Assembly: GCF_008123965.1 (NCBI RefSeq)
Contig: NZ_VSTH01000012.1
Location: 1-43,593 of the forward strand
Reading direction: 5' to 3'
Origin: Bradyrhizobium hipponense
Lineage (GTDB): Bacteria; Pseudomonadota; Alphaproteobacteria; Rhizobiales; Xanthobacteraceae
Length of the DNA: 43,593 nt
Under the pieces are notes generated by a model. It was not told the origin of the DNA and did no database searches. It saw only the letters and a list, made by a program, of their open reading frames with translations. Positions within the stretch are counted from its first letter, which is position 1, and the number at the start of each line of letters is the position of its first letter. This document shows positions 1 through 8,397 of this stretch, one piece after another. Position numbers and translations under genes: made by a program.

Positions 1-63
1 TGCCGATGTCGCCGCATCGTCCACCCATATGCGATCGCCCTGCCCGGAGGGGAGAGGCGAAGA
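1..63. other. Window edge, no gene seen
   Basis: This is the 63 bp downstream of the minus-strand deacetylase-like gene. I see no supported gene, terminator or repeat here. The short forward reading frame that begins at base 6 runs antisense into the deacetylase gene and is a shadow of it. Confidence 0.5.
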
Positions 64-1089
64 TCAGCGCGCTTCTTCGAATCCCGCCAGCACCGAGGTC
101 AAATTGGCACCGAGAATATCCGAGAGATAGCCGCCCTCCTGCACGAACACGGTCGGCAGGCCCATCTTCGCAATCGTCTGGCCGATGCGGCGGAAGCCCG
201 GCGTGGTGACGGCGAGGCCCTTCAGCGGATCGTGCTCGGAGGCATCGAGGCCGAGCGCGATGACGAGCGCGCCGGGCGCAAAGGACTCGATCGCCTTGCG
301 CGCGACATCCATCGCCTGGATATAGCCGTCGTCGCCGGTGCCGATGGCCAGGGGAATGTTGAGATTGGTGCCGAGGCCCGGCCCCTCGCCGCGCTCATGG
401 GCATAGCCCCACACGTAAGGATAATACGCGACGGGATCGGCATGGATTGATACCGTGTAGACGTCAGATCGCGCGTAGAAAATTCCTTGCGTGCCGTTGC
501 CGTGATGGACGTCGACGTCGAGGATCACGACGCGCTCATGCCTGGTCCGCAGATGAGCAGCGGCGATCGCGCTGTTGTTGAGAAAGCAGAAGCCACCGGC
601 CATGTCGCGATAGGCATGATGGCCGGGCGGACGGCAGAGCGCGTAGGTCGCATCCTCCCCGTCCATCACCATCTGCGCCGCGGTGACGGCGACGTCGGTT
701 GCCGCGCAAGCCGCGGCCCAGGTGCCCGGGCCGATCGGCGCCGCGGTATCGGCGGTGTGCCAGCCGAGCTTGCCAACGATGTGGGTGGGATAGGTCGCTG
801 CATGGCGCACGGGATGAATGTTACCGATCATCTCCGGGCCGGAATCGCCGAGCGTGGTCCAGGCGTCCCAGGCTTCGCTCAGGAACGACAGATATTCCGG
901 GCTGTGAATGCGCGCGCGGGGCCCCTGCCCGAACCTGGTCGGCTCGACCAGCTGATGCTTGCCGTCCTTGAGCCCCTGGAGCAGCCGGTCGGCGCGCTCG
1001 GGCTGCTCGGTGGTGCGCTTGACGACGCCGCGCACCAGGAAGAATTGCGGATCGTGGCTGCGGTGCAGTTCGGTATGGACGGCTTTCAC
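64..1089 (-). CDS. Acetylpolyamine amidohydrolase / histone deacetylase family protein
   Basis: A 341-residue arginase/deacetylase-fold enzyme that would hydrolyse an acetyl-amide, by family most likely from acetylated polyamines in the cytoplasm. The family hallmarks are all visible: tandem His in RPPGHHA (H157, H158), zinc ligands D193 and H195 in DVDVHHGNGTQ, the third ligand D282 in LGLDASEHDP, and catalytic Tyr321 in QEGGYL. The whole-length layout resembles bacterial acetylpolyamine amidohydrolases more than class I eukaryotic HDACs. The start is GTG, with GGAG six bases upstream. The gene stands alone, 138 bp downstream of a beta-propeller gene. Polyamine specificity is inferred; acetoin or other acetyl-amides remain possible. 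Polyamine-type genes further right make a polyamine role plausible. Confidence 0.9.
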   Translation of the reverse strand: MKAVHTELHRSHDPQFFLVRGVVKRTTEQPERADRLLQGLKDGKHQLVEPTRFGQGPRARIHSPEYLSFLSEAWDAWTTLGDSGPEMIGNIHPVRHAATYPTHIVGKLGWHTADTAAPIGPGTWAAACAATDVAVTAAQMVMDGEDATYALCRPPGHHAYRDMAGGFCFLNNSAIAAAHLRTRHERVVILDVDVHHGNGTQGIFYARSDVYTVSIHADPVAYYPYVWGYAHERGEGPGLGTNLNIPLAIGTGDDGYIQAMDVARKAIESFAPGALVIALGLDASEHDPLKGLAVTTPGFRRIGQTIAKMGLPTVFVQEGGYLSDILGANLTSVLAGFEEAR

Positions 1090-1227
1090 TCAACACTCCG
1101 TGGTCGCATGCTCTTTGACGTACCACGGATGTCTTGATACCCGCGGCGGCCAGATGCAAGCAAGAAGAGTGCCGCTGCTGCCACGCCGCTCTGCGCTGGA
1201 AGCAGACCGAGTTCGAGTCCTTTGCGT

Positions 1228-2169
1228 TCAGCAGCGTTCGCGCTGAAGGCAGTGCTCGCGGCCCGGCTGATCGGTCCGGAACGACTCGATGAAGCCGCCC
1301 TGGCGCTGCGTGACGAAGACGGTCTTGCCGTCGCTGCCGCCGAAGGCGAGGTTGGTCGGCTCCTTGCCCTTCAGCGCGATCTCGCGCTCGACTGCACCAT
1401 TGGTCTTCATCAGCGCGATCGTGCCCTTGAGAATGCGCGCGACGTAGAGGCGGCCGGCGACGTCGGTGCGGATGCCATCGACGGTATCGGGTTGAAATGC
1501 CTTGACCAGCTTTGCATCAATGAGCGCATTGCCGCTGATCGCGTAGGACCAGATCTGACCGCTGCTGGATTCGCCGACGTAGAGCGTCTTACCGTCCGGG
1601 CTGAGATCGATGCCGTTGGTGGTGCCCATCGCGCGCGGCGCCGCCATGACCTGCCCCTGCACCGATCCGTCAGCGGCCTTGGCAATGCGCCAGATGTGGC
1701 CTTCTCGGCCCTTCCAGTTCGGATCGCTTGCATAGATCGTGCCGTCGCGGGCGAGCGTGATGTCGTTGGGCTGGCTCATCTCGTCGGAGTGAAACCAGAC
1801 GACCGGCTCGGCGGCGCCCTTCGCGATCGCGAAGATGTTGTGCTTCTTGTAGTCGGCGATGAACATGGTGCCGTTGCGATCGAAGCGGATGGCGTTGCCG
1901 ACGCTGCCTTCGGGCAGTGCCGAAAATTGCTGCGAAGCCGCGCCGCCCCGAGGCAGCCTGCCGATGGTGCCGGGCTTACCGAGGTTGACCACGAAGAGGT
2001 TGCCCTCGACATCGACGGCCGGCCCCTCGATGCCGAAGGTGTATTCGCCGGGCGGCGTCACCTGCACGCTTTCGAACAGCCTGGTTTCGGCCCGGACCGG
2101 TGCCGCCGCAAGAACGAGAAGGACGCTACTGCACAGGCACCAGAAATTCCTGCCGGATGTAATAGCCAT
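1228..2169 (-). CDS. Secreted SMP-30/NHL-type beta-propeller protein
   Basis: About 313 residues, beginning with a likely Sec signal peptide (hydrophobic CLCSSVLLVLAAAPVRAE). The mature part has repeated propeller blades with motifs such as NDITLARDGTIYASD and GIDLSPDGKTLYVGES, typical of SMP-30/gluconolactonase-like and NHL propellers that bind a divalent metal and act on lactones or other small molecules. I chose the ATG at 2169 because the signal peptide begins there; an upstream ATG at 2190 is in frame. The start lies inside the 3' end of the upstream cytochrome-propeller gene (44 bp overlap), so the two are translationally linked and probably work together in the periplasm. The substrate is not recognisable. 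The C-terminal tail is Cys/Arg rich (HCLQRERC), which is odd for this fold. Confidence 0.75.
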   Translation of the reverse strand: MAITSGRNFWCLCSSVLLVLAAAPVRAETRLFESVQVTPPGEYTFGIEGPAVDVEGNLFVVNLGKPGTIGRLPRGGAASQQFSALPEGSVGNAIRFDRNGTMFIADYKKHNIFAIAKGAAEPVVWFHSDEMSQPNDITLARDGTIYASDPNWKGREGHIWRIAKAADGSVQGQVMAAPRAMGTTNGIDLSPDGKTLYVGESSSGQIWSYAISGNALIDAKLVKAFQPDTVDGIRTDVAGRLYVARILKGTIALMKTNGAVEREIALKGKEPTNLAFGGSDGKTVFVTQRQGGFIESFRTDQPGREHCLQRERC

Positions 2170-4231
2170 CGTCGTCGGTGCACTCGCCATTCAAATAGGG
2201 ATCGGCCAGCCGGAAGAATCGGCTGAAGCCGCGTTTGTCTACAGCGCTCCTTTGTGTCACGACGACGACCTTGCCGGCCGGCATTTCGCCGCATTCCTTG
2301 TTCGCCTTGCTGAAGAATTTTCGCTGCGGCGGGCCGGACTTGATACGCATCCGCACGCCCGGAACCATTTTGGCAACGAGCAGGTCTGCTGTCTCGATCA
2401 GGCCGGCATAGCCGGGCTCGGTCTTCGGCAGTTTTTCGCCGCCAGGCGGCATCAGCTTCTCAGCGCCGAGACCGCGCAGCCGCGTGCGCAGCTTGCCGGA
2501 GGCGGGATCGCCTGGATAGATCCAGCCGTCCTGCGACAGCATGAAGCGCAGCACGGTGGTGTCCTTCTCGGCGTCCGATTGTCCGGCGTTCAGGCCGAAA
2601 TCGGAATGGCAGCCGAGGCAGTGCTTTTCGACCAGTCCCTTGCGCAGCGTGGTCAGCCGGATGCGGTTCTGCGCGTCCCTTGCGACGAACGCCGCGAGCT
2701 CGTCGATGAGCGCCTGGCTGCGCATGTCGCAGGGCAGCGGCTCCGGGGCATCGCCCACGGCGCGATCGATGCGGATCACAGTCTGGTTCTTGTCCTCGAC
2801 CAGCCAGATCGCGCCGTCCTCCGCGACCGTGATGCCGACCGGCGCGCCCTGCGGCCGCGCGCCGTTGACGCGGTGCCAGCCGGCGATCAACTCCTCGAAC
2901 GGCGCGGCGGCGACTTCGCCGGCATCGGTCTGAGAGCTGTGGGTCGGATCGGCCGCGCAGCTGACATGGTAACGCACCGGCGCCGGGCTTGGCCTCGGAA
3001 AGCCGTGATCGTCGACATCGTAGACGAGGACGCGGCTGCCGGTCGGACGATAGCCGTGCAGGCCAACGAGGAGCTTGCCTTCCAGCTCCGGGAATTTGGC
3101 GCCGTGATAATACAGCATCGCCAGCGGCGCGCCGTGCGGCGGCATCAGCGAGAACGGCGCCTTGTACAGTGCATTGGCGGTGCAGAGCGATTTGTAGATC
3201 CCGGATTGCAGCACGAGTTTGAATTCGGGACTCGAAGTCGACAGATCGTAGCAATAGGGCCAGCCGTAGTGCCTGCCCTGCTCGATCGCGTTGAGCTCCT
3301 CGTTCGGCTTGAAGATATCAGGCAGGTCGCGGCCGTTCTCGCCTTGCAGGAAGGCGTAGCCGGCATCGGGAAAATTCGGGTGCAGCGCCAGCGCCAGTGA
3401 ATTGCGCAAGCCCCGGGCGTAAACTGCGTGCGGCGGATCTGGATCATTCGGCTTCAACGCCGCAAAGACGCCGGCTGAAGGCGGTGTGAACAGCCAGATC
3501 GCAGCCATCGCGGAGGCACCTTCAGTCGCCGCGCAAGCGCGGGTGATCGGCGCCGGCGTGATGCAATCGTCGCTGTGGGATCCGACATTGACGAACAGCC
3601 GCCCGTTCCTGTCGAACACGAATTGCTTGAGCGGATGCGCGCTCTCGTCGAGCCTGGTGCCATCGGGCAGCGTGATCCGCCGGCCGGGCAGATGGCGGAT
3701 GATGGTCTCGACGGTGCTGCGCGGATTGTCCGCAAGCGGATCGAACCGGAAGATCGTCTCCGCGGTCGCGGCATAGAGCTTCCGGTCCGGGCCGATCGCG
3801 AGGCCGAATGGATACTCGATCGCAGTCAGCAGCTCCTTGAACCGCTTGCCCTCGGCGGCATGCGGATCGAGCAGCAGCAACCGGCCGTCGGTGTGGCCCC
3901 AGCCGCCCATGTCGGCGACCACGAACAGATCGTGGCCGGGCACCTGGATGATCGAACGCGGAAACTTGAGATGATCCTCTTCGCTGGCGACGAGACCGGC
4001 GCAAAACCCCGCCTTCATGTCGATCGGGATTCTGGGAAAGCCGAGATCGCCGCTGCCGCAGCTTTCCGTGCCGATCGCATAGCCGCTTTTGCGGAGCGGC
4101 TGCGAAGACGCCACCGAGGCGAGACAGATCAGGACTCCAAAGATCAATGCTCCAAAGACCAAGGCTCCAAAGAAGGCGGCGACACATGCGCGCAGGCTTG
4201 GGCGCTCGCACCAGAATATGAGGCGATTCAC
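2126..4231 (-). CDS. PQQ-dependent sugar dehydrogenase-like propeller with C-terminal cytochrome c
   Basis: About 701 residues: a hydrophobic N-terminal export or anchor segment, a six-bladed glucose/sorbosone dehydrogenase-type propeller (motifs such as ARGLRNSLALALHPNF and GENGRDLPD), then a cytochrome c domain with the heme-binding CLGCH at about residues 538-542 and a candidate axial Met in KLMPPGG. By family it would oxidise a sugar or alcohol in the periplasm with bound PQQ and pass electrons to its own heme. I prefer the GTG at 4231, which has GGGAG six bases upstream; a GTG at 4273 would add 14 residues. The N-terminal hydrophobic segment is coded by three tandem 15-bp units. It overlaps the downstream SMP-30-like gene. 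Enzymatic activity and PQQ use are inferred from fold only. Confidence 0.75.
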   Translation of the reverse strand: MNRLIFWCERPSLRACVAAFFGALVFGALIFGVLICLASVASSQPLRKSGYAIGTESCGSGDLGFPRIPIDMKAGFCAGLVASEEDHLKFPRSIIQVPGHDLFVVADMGGWGHTDGRLLLLDPHAAEGKRFKELLTAIEYPFGLAIGPDRKLYAATAETIFRFDPLADNPRSTVETIIRHLPGRRITLPDGTRLDESAHPLKQFVFDRNGRLFVNVGSHSDDCITPAPITRACAATEGASAMAAIWLFTPPSAGVFAALKPNDPDPPHAVYARGLRNSLALALHPNFPDAGYAFLQGENGRDLPDIFKPNEELNAIEQGRHYGWPYCYDLSTSSPEFKLVLQSGIYKSLCTANALYKAPFSLMPPHGAPLAMLYYHGAKFPELEGKLLVGLHGYRPTGSRVLVYDVDDHGFPRPSPAPVRYHVSCAADPTHSSQTDAGEVAAAPFEELIAGWHRVNGARPQGAPVGITVAEDGAIWLVEDKNQTVIRIDRAVGDAPEPLPCDMRSQALIDELAAFVARDAQNRIRLTTLRKGLVEKHCLGCHSDFGLNAGQSDAEKDTTVLRFMLSQDGWIYPGDPASGKLRTRLRGLGAEKLMPPGGEKLPKTEPGYAGLIETADLLVAKMVPGVRMRIKSGPPQRKFFSKANKECGEMPAGKVVVVTQRSAVDKRGFSRFFRLADPYLNGECTDDDGYYIRQEFLVPVQ
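4130..4174 (-). repeat. Three tandem 15-bp units inside a membrane segment
   Basis: Three imperfect 15-bp units (4130-4144, 4145-4159, 4160-4174) share the core CTCCAAAGA on the + strand. On the coding strand they give FGALV-FGALI-FGVLI in the N-terminal hydrophobic helix of the cytochrome-propeller protein. Gain or loss of a unit keeps the frame and changes the helix by five residues. Confidence 0.85.
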
Positions 4232-4273
4232 GGCGATCTCCCGGACTTTCCCGTCGAAAGTCCAGAGTTCCAC

Positions 4274-4444
4274 GCTGCAAGGACGCCGTCCAGTTGATCA
4301 TCACTCCGCTGTGATTAAACCTCCAAGGGTCTTCGTTCCGACCAATCTCCGTAGATTCCCTTACCGGGCTTGGCCCGAATGTCTTTCGGTCGTTTCGGAT
4401 GGTATCGGTTTGCCGTCCAAGCCGCTCTCTAACAGGAGGCGTAT
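4274..4444. other. Divergent intergenic region
   Basis: A 171-bp gap between the divergent cytochrome-propeller gene and the DUF6894 gene. It must hold promoters for both directions, but I see no clear inverted repeat or sigma consensus. A strong AGGAGG ribosome site sits just before the DUF6894 start. Confidence 0.4.
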
Positions 4445-4678
4445 ATGGTTCAGATGTATTTCCACTGCTCCAATACCGAAGGCACGCTGGTCGATCGCTA
4501 CGGCACCGCTGTCGCCAATCTGACCGAGGCGCGCGACCGCGCCGCTCAGATCATGCGCTCGATGATCCTGACGCCCAGCAACGAGGACTGGCGCGACTGG
4601 GTGATCCATATCAGCGGCGATGACGGCGAAGAGATTTTCGATGTCCCCTTCACCGCCATGCTCGGCAAGCCACATTGA
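4445..4678 (+). CDS. DUF6894 family small protein
   Basis: A 77-residue soluble protein with the DUF6894 pattern: an aromatic/His beta strand at the N terminus (MYFHC), an aspartate-containing turn, an alpha helix NLTEARDRAAQIM, a Trp-containing strand and a closing strand with EEIFDVPF. These proteins are abundant in Bradyrhizobium and relatives; their function is unknown. The start ATG has AGGAGG about five bases upstream, a strong ribosome site. The stop codon overlaps the ribosome site of the next small gene, suggesting a two-gene operon. Confidence 0.85.
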   Translation: MVQMYFHCSNTEGTLVDRYGTAVANLTEARDRAAQIMRSMILTPSNEDWRDWVIHISGDDGEEIFDVPFTAMLGKPH

Positions 4679-4687
4679 GGTGATGCC

Positions 4688-4864
4688 GTGCTGCTCACTT
4701 CATTGAGCCTGCTCCGCCAGCCCCTGAGCTTCGTGGCCGCCAAATGGCAGACGCTGGTGCGGACCGCAGGCAATCCCTACCGTCCCGAACTTCACTACAT
4801 GCGCGGGCCTGGCCCGAAATGGCGCGCCAAGCATCAGGCCAGCCGCCTGGACCGCCCGCTCTGA
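4688..4864 (+). CDS. Hypothetical 58-residue basic protein
   Basis: A small reading frame starting at GTG, with GAGGTGA overlapping the stop codon of the upstream DUF6894 gene and a good spacing to the start. The product is basic and Trp/Arg rich, with MRGPGPKWRAKHQ near its end and no signal peptide or membrane segment. I do not recognise the family. Evidence for coding is the ribosome site, the tight spacing and a GC-rich third-codon-position pattern like its neighbours. It may be translationally coupled to DUF6894. Confidence 0.5.
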   Translation: MLLTSLSLLRQPLSFVAAKWQTLVRTAGNPYRPELHYMRGPGPKWRAKHQASRLDRPL

Positions 4865-4904
4865 GCGCTGCGGCTTCGTCTCTTTTTTAGCACTGCTCCC
4901 GCAA

Positions 4905-4977
4905 ACTTTGTCATGCCCGGGCAAAAGCGCGAAGCGCTGGCCGGGACAAGCCCGCCATGACGACGCGGAGACAAAGT
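4905..4977. repeat. Intergenic inverted repeat (CATGCCCGGGC type)
   Basis: Outer arms ACTTTGTC (4905-4912) and GACAAAGT (4970-4977) enclose a TCATGCCCGGGC segment and a partly complementary CCCGCCATGA, with GCGCGAAGCGC palindromic in the middle. This resembles the dispersed palindromic repeats of Bradyrhizobium-type genomes. It lies in the 275-bp gap before the gamma-glutamyltransferase gene (4865-5139), where nothing else is evident. Confidence 0.6.
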
Positions 4978-5139
4978 GCCCGTCTCGACGGCTCTGTAGC
5001 CGCGCCATCCCGCGCTTGTTTCACACCAGCCATGTCGCTTCTCCCTCTGGATGTTCTCGTTGGCCGCGATGTGGCATTGTGCGTGCGCTTCGCCATTGTG
5101 GAGCCTCGACATCAACGCAACGAAGCCACGACAGACATC

Positions 5140-6729
5140 ATGCCCCACCAGTTCAGCCGCGCCCAATACATCCGCAAACCCGCAATCAAGGCCAAGTCCG
5201 GTATCGTCGCCGCGCAATCGCGGCGAGCGGCCGAGGTCGGCGCGCAGGTGCTGGCGGCCGGCGGCGACTGCGTCGACGCGATCGTCGCGACCACTTTCGC
5301 GCTGAACGCACTCGAGCCCTGGATGAGCGGCATGGGCGGCGGCGGCGCGATGGTGCTCTACCGCGCCACGGAAAATCGCTACGAGGTGATCGACTACGGC
5401 ATGCGCGCGCCGCAAAGCCTGCACGTCGCCGACTATCCGCTCACCGGCGAGGGCGCCGCCTCCGACCTGTTTCCCTGGCCGCGGGTGAAGGACGACCGCA
5501 ACATTCACGGCCCCGGCTCGATCGCGGTGCCCGGCGTCGTTGCCGGCATGGAGGAGGCGCATCGCCGCCACGCCAAATTGCCGTGGAAGGATTTACTGAC
5601 ACCGGCCGCGACGATCGCCGGCGAAGGCTTGCTGGTCGACTGGTGGACGACGCTCATGATCGCCAGTACTGCGGCCGACCTCAGGCGCTATCCCGCCAGT
5701 GCGGAAACCTTCCTGAACGACGGCCTGCCGCCGAACGCGCCCTGGGGCATCAAGGCCGAGACGCGGCTGCCGCAGGAGAAATTGAAAGCGACCCTGGCGC
5801 ATCTGGCCATTGCCGGCCCGCGCGATTTCTACCAGGGCGACCTCGCCAAAAGCATCGCATCCGATATCAGCGCCGACGGCGGCTCACTCTCGGTGGAGGA
5901 TCTCGCCACGTTCCGCGCCCATCTGCGCGAGCCGCTGGCGATTCCCTATCGTGGCGGCAAGGTGTTTGCGACGCCGGAGCTCACGGCCGGCCCGACGCTG
6001 GCGCATGCGCTGCGCCTGTTGCAGCAGAACCTGAAGCCGGCGAGCACGCCGGATGCGGCAGCCTATGCCGAATACGCGCTTGCCCTGCAATCGGCCTATC
6101 GCCAGCGGCTGGGCGACATGGGCGATGCCGACGGCAAGCGCTCGCTCGGCGCGGAATATCTGGCGCCGGCCTGCACCACGCATTTCTCCGTGGTCGACCG
6201 CCACGGCAACATGGCGGCGGTGACGCAGACGCTGCTCTCGACCTTCGGCTCGAAATATGTGACGCCGTACACCGGCATCCCCATGAACAACGGCATCATG
6301 TGGTTCGATCCGACGCCGGGCACGACCAACTCGCTCGCCCCCGGCAAACGCTGCCTCACCAACTACACGCCCGTCATCGCCGAGACCGGGGACGGCAGGC
6401 GCCTTGCGATCGGCGCCTCCGGCGGTCGCCGCATCCTGCCGGCGGTGATGCAGCTGGCGTCGTTTGCGATGGATTTCGGCATGGACCTCGACACGGCAAT
6501 CCATCAGCCGCGCATCGACGCCAGCGAGGGCGCAGTCGTGATCGGGGATAGCCGCTTGCCCACGGACGTACGCAAGGCGCTCGCGGCGCGCTTCGATTAC
6601 GAGGAGACCCAGGTGCAGGCGCTGCCGATGAAATTCGCCTGCCCGAGCGTGGTGATGCGCGAGGGCGACGTCAACTCCGGCGCGGTCGAGATCTTCCAGC
6701 CATGGGCTGATGCAGTCGCGGAAGCCTGA
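5140..6729 (+). CDS. Gamma-glutamyltransferase family protein
   Basis: A 529-residue N-terminal-nucleophile hydrolase of the gamma-glutamyltranspeptidase family, which self-cleaves into two subunits and hydrolyses or transfers gamma-glutamyl groups. The processing site is visible as CTTHFSVVD; the first Thr of TTHFS (about residue 346) would be the new N-terminal nucleophile. Downstream are VTQTLLSTFGSK and the glycine-rich ASGGRR, matching the substrate-binding region. I chose the ATG at 5140 because conserved sequence (KSGIVAAQSRRAAEVGAQVLAAGG) begins soon after. I see no signal peptide from that start, so it may be cytoplasmic, unlike the classical periplasmic Ggt. Such cytoplasmic relatives often act on gamma-glutamyl conjugates in polyamine or xenobiotic breakdown. 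Substrate unknown. Confidence 0.85.
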   Translation: MPHQFSRAQYIRKPAIKAKSGIVAAQSRRAAEVGAQVLAAGGDCVDAIVATTFALNALEPWMSGMGGGGAMVLYRATENRYEVIDYGMRAPQSLHVADYPLTGEGAASDLFPWPRVKDDRNIHGPGSIAVPGVVAGMEEAHRRHAKLPWKDLLTPAATIAGEGLLVDWWTTLMIASTAADLRRYPASAETFLNDGLPPNAPWGIKAETRLPQEKLKATLAHLAIAGPRDFYQGDLAKSIASDISADGGSLSVEDLATFRAHLREPLAIPYRGGKVFATPELTAGPTLAHALRLLQQNLKPASTPDAAAYAEYALALQSAYRQRLGDMGDADGKRSLGAEYLAPACTTHFSVVDRHGNMAAVTQTLLSTFGSKYVTPYTGIPMNNGIMWFDPTPGTTNSLAPGKRCLTNYTPVIAETGDGRRLAIGASGGRRILPAVMQLASFAMDFGMDLDTAIHQPRIDASEGAVVIGDSRLPTDVRKALAARFDYEETQVQALPMKFACPSVVMREGDVNSGAVEIFQPWADAVAEA

Positions 6730-6820
6730 GCGTCACGCTCTCTCCACATTTGCAGTGAACTTACCTGTCCACAGTTCGTTCGTGGAATGGACAAGTGCGC
6801 TCGCCCCAGTGGAGGACATG

Positions 6821-7039
6821 ATGAAGAAACTTGCGCTCGCTGCGTCGCTGATCATTGCGGCCGGCTTCGCGCTTACCGGCCCAGCTGTTGCCAAAAGTGG
6901 CCACGGCGGTCATGGGCATGGTCACGGCCACGCGATGGGCCATTATCATGGCACGCCGCCGGGATGGTACCACGGGCGCAAAGTCGGCTGGCGCGGCATG
7001 GGCTGCCCGCCCGGCCTGTGGAAGCAGGGCCGCTGTTGA
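6821..7039 (+). CDS. Small secreted His/Gly-rich protein
   Basis: A 72-residue protein with a clear Sec signal peptide (KKLALAASLIIAAGFAL, cleavage near AVAKSG). The mature part is rich in His and Gly (GHGGHGHGHGHAMGHYHG) followed by a Trp/Pro/Gly region and two Cys. The ATG at 6821 is preferred over 6818 because GGAGG ends five bases before it. His-rich mature peptides often bind nickel, zinc or copper, but no function is established here. It follows the gamma-glutamyltransferase gene by about 90 bp and is followed by a convergent gene. Confidence 0.75.
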   Translation: MKKLALAASLIIAAGFALTGPAVAKSGHGGHGHGHGHAMGHYHGTPPGWYHGRKVGWRGMGCPPGLWKQGRC

Positions 7040-7065
7040 AATCTCTGATCGGAACGACAAACGCT

Positions 7066-7080
7066 GCCCCCTACAGGGGC
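7066..7080. terminator. Short hairpin between convergent genes
   Basis: GCCCC-CTACA-GGGGC forms a five-base-pair GC stem in the 53-bp gap between the convergent His-rich and FAD-oxidase genes. There is no T-run, so termination is a weak inference. Confidence 0.3.
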
Positions 7081-7092
7081 GGCGCAATGCGT

Positions 7093-8385
7093 TTAGATAC
7101 CCAACCGGTCCCGGACCCGACCTGCGAACACCGCTGTCGTCACGCCCACCGGCCAGAACGCGTGCATCGGAATCGGCTTGATGCCGGTGATCGGCATGTC
7201 GATCTCGGCCTTGGCACCGCCGATCAGGCGGCGCGCAAGCTGGGCGCCCATCGCGGTCGAGAGCGCGACGCCGCGGCCATTGCAGCCGAGCGAGATCAAA
7301 ATGTTTTCGGCGGGCTCGTGCACGTGCGGATAATGATCCCTGGTGATGGCGAGCCGGCTATTCCAGCCATGGGTCCAGGCAACGTCTTTGAGCTGCGGCC
7401 ATAGCCGCACGGCGTAGCGGATGAGATAGGCGACGTCGGAGGGCGAGCTGATCCAGCGCATCGGGCCGCGACCGCCCATCAAGAGACGGTTCTGCTGGTC
7501 GATGCGGTAATAGACCGTAATGTGACCACTCTCGTAGAGGACGGGACGCGCCGGCATGATCGAACGGGCAATCTCGTCGGAGAGCGGCGCGGTGGCGGCG
7601 ATCGAGGAAAACACCGGCACGATGGTCCGGCGGAGCGCGGGCCAGAGATCGTCGGTAAAGCCGTTGGTGGCGAGCAGCACTTTTTCGGCATGCACGACAC
7701 CATGCGGCGTCTCGATTCGCCACCGGCTGCCGTCGCGGCGAAGCGACAGCGCCGGCGTCTCGCCATGGACGGTCGCGCCTGCCGAGATCGCGGCGCGCGC
7801 AAGACCGCGGGCGTAGCTGAGGGGATGCAAATCGCCGCCGCGCGTGTCCAGCATGGCGCAGAGATAACGATCGGTGCCGGTCATCTCGCGCAACTGGTCG
7901 CGGTTCAAGAGCTTCACCGGCATGCCACGGCGGATGCATTGCTGCGCGGTCTGGTCGATCGCCGCCGCGCTCGCTTCATTGTAGGCCGCGCGCAGCGTGC
8001 CGTTCTGCCGCGCGTCGCAGGGGATCTGGTAGCGGCGGATCAGCTCGTGGGTGAAGTTCGTGGTGCCATAGGCGAAGTCGATGATGCGGCGGCCGAGATC
8101 GGGGCCAAAGTCGGCCTCGATCTGATCGGGATCGTGCTTCAGCCCGGGATTGGTCTGGCCGCCATTGTTGCCGGATGCGCCCCAGCCCGGCTCCTGCGCC
8201 TCCAGCACCAGGGCCTCGACGCCCTGCTCGGCCAGATGCAGCGCTGTGGAGAGACCCGTGAAGCCTCCGCCGACGATCGCGACGGAGACGTTCTTGTCTG
8301 CGTCGAGCGGCGGCGTTGCGGCCGGCGCGACGGCGGTGTCGGCATAAAGTGACGGCGGCAGAGGCAGGCGGGCGGGCGCGTTCAT
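7093..8385 (-). CDS. FAD-dependent amine/amino acid oxidase, PuuB-like
   Basis: A 430-residue DAO-family flavoenzyme with an N-terminal dinucleotide-binding motif VAIVGGGFTGLSTALHLAE (about residues 35-53) and the family motif GWGASGNNGGQTNPG. This layout matches gamma-glutamylputrescine oxidase (PuuB) and related oxidases that deaminate primary amines or imino/amino acids with oxygen. It is the last gene of a minus-strand operon, 12 bp after the ABC ATPase gene, so the transporter probably supplies its substrate. Substrate could be gamma-glutamylputrescine, another amine or a small amino acid. The name PuuB is a family assignment, not proof. Confidence 0.8.
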   Translation of the reverse strand: MNAPARLPLPPSLYADTAVAPAATPPLDADKNVSVAIVGGGFTGLSTALHLAEQGVEALVLEAQEPGWGASGNNGGQTNPGLKHDPDQIEADFGPDLGRRIIDFAYGTTNFTHELIRRYQIPCDARQNGTLRAAYNEASAAAIDQTAQQCIRRGMPVKLLNRDQLREMTGTDRYLCAMLDTRGGDLHPLSYARGLARAAISAGATVHGETPALSLRRDGSRWRIETPHGVVHAEKVLLATNGFTDDLWPALRRTIVPVFSSIAATAPLSDEIARSIMPARPVLYESGHITVYYRIDQQNRLLMGGRGPMRWISSPSDVAYLIRYAVRLWPQLKDVAWTHGWNSRLAITRDHYPHVHEPAENILISLGCNGRGVALSTAMGAQLARRLIGGAKAEIDMPITGIKPIPMHAFWPVGVTTAVFAGRVRDRLGI

Positions 8386-8397
8386 GGCAAGGACCGA

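Noticed and set aside
64..1089. Eukaryotic-type histone deacetylase acquired by transfer
   Set aside because: The sequence matches bacterial acetylpolyamine amidohydrolase-like proteins, and base composition is like its neighbours.
4336..4365. Possible EcfG promoter on the minus strand before the cytochrome-propeller gene
   Set aside because: GGAAC is present, but GTT is 14 bases away, too short for the consensus spacing.
4908..6551. 547-codon open frame overlapping the gamma-glutamyltransferase gene on the same strand
   Set aside because: It is an out-of-frame shadow of a GC-rich gene: Arg/Gly/His-rich, with no recognisable motif, while the overlapping frame has a clear family match.
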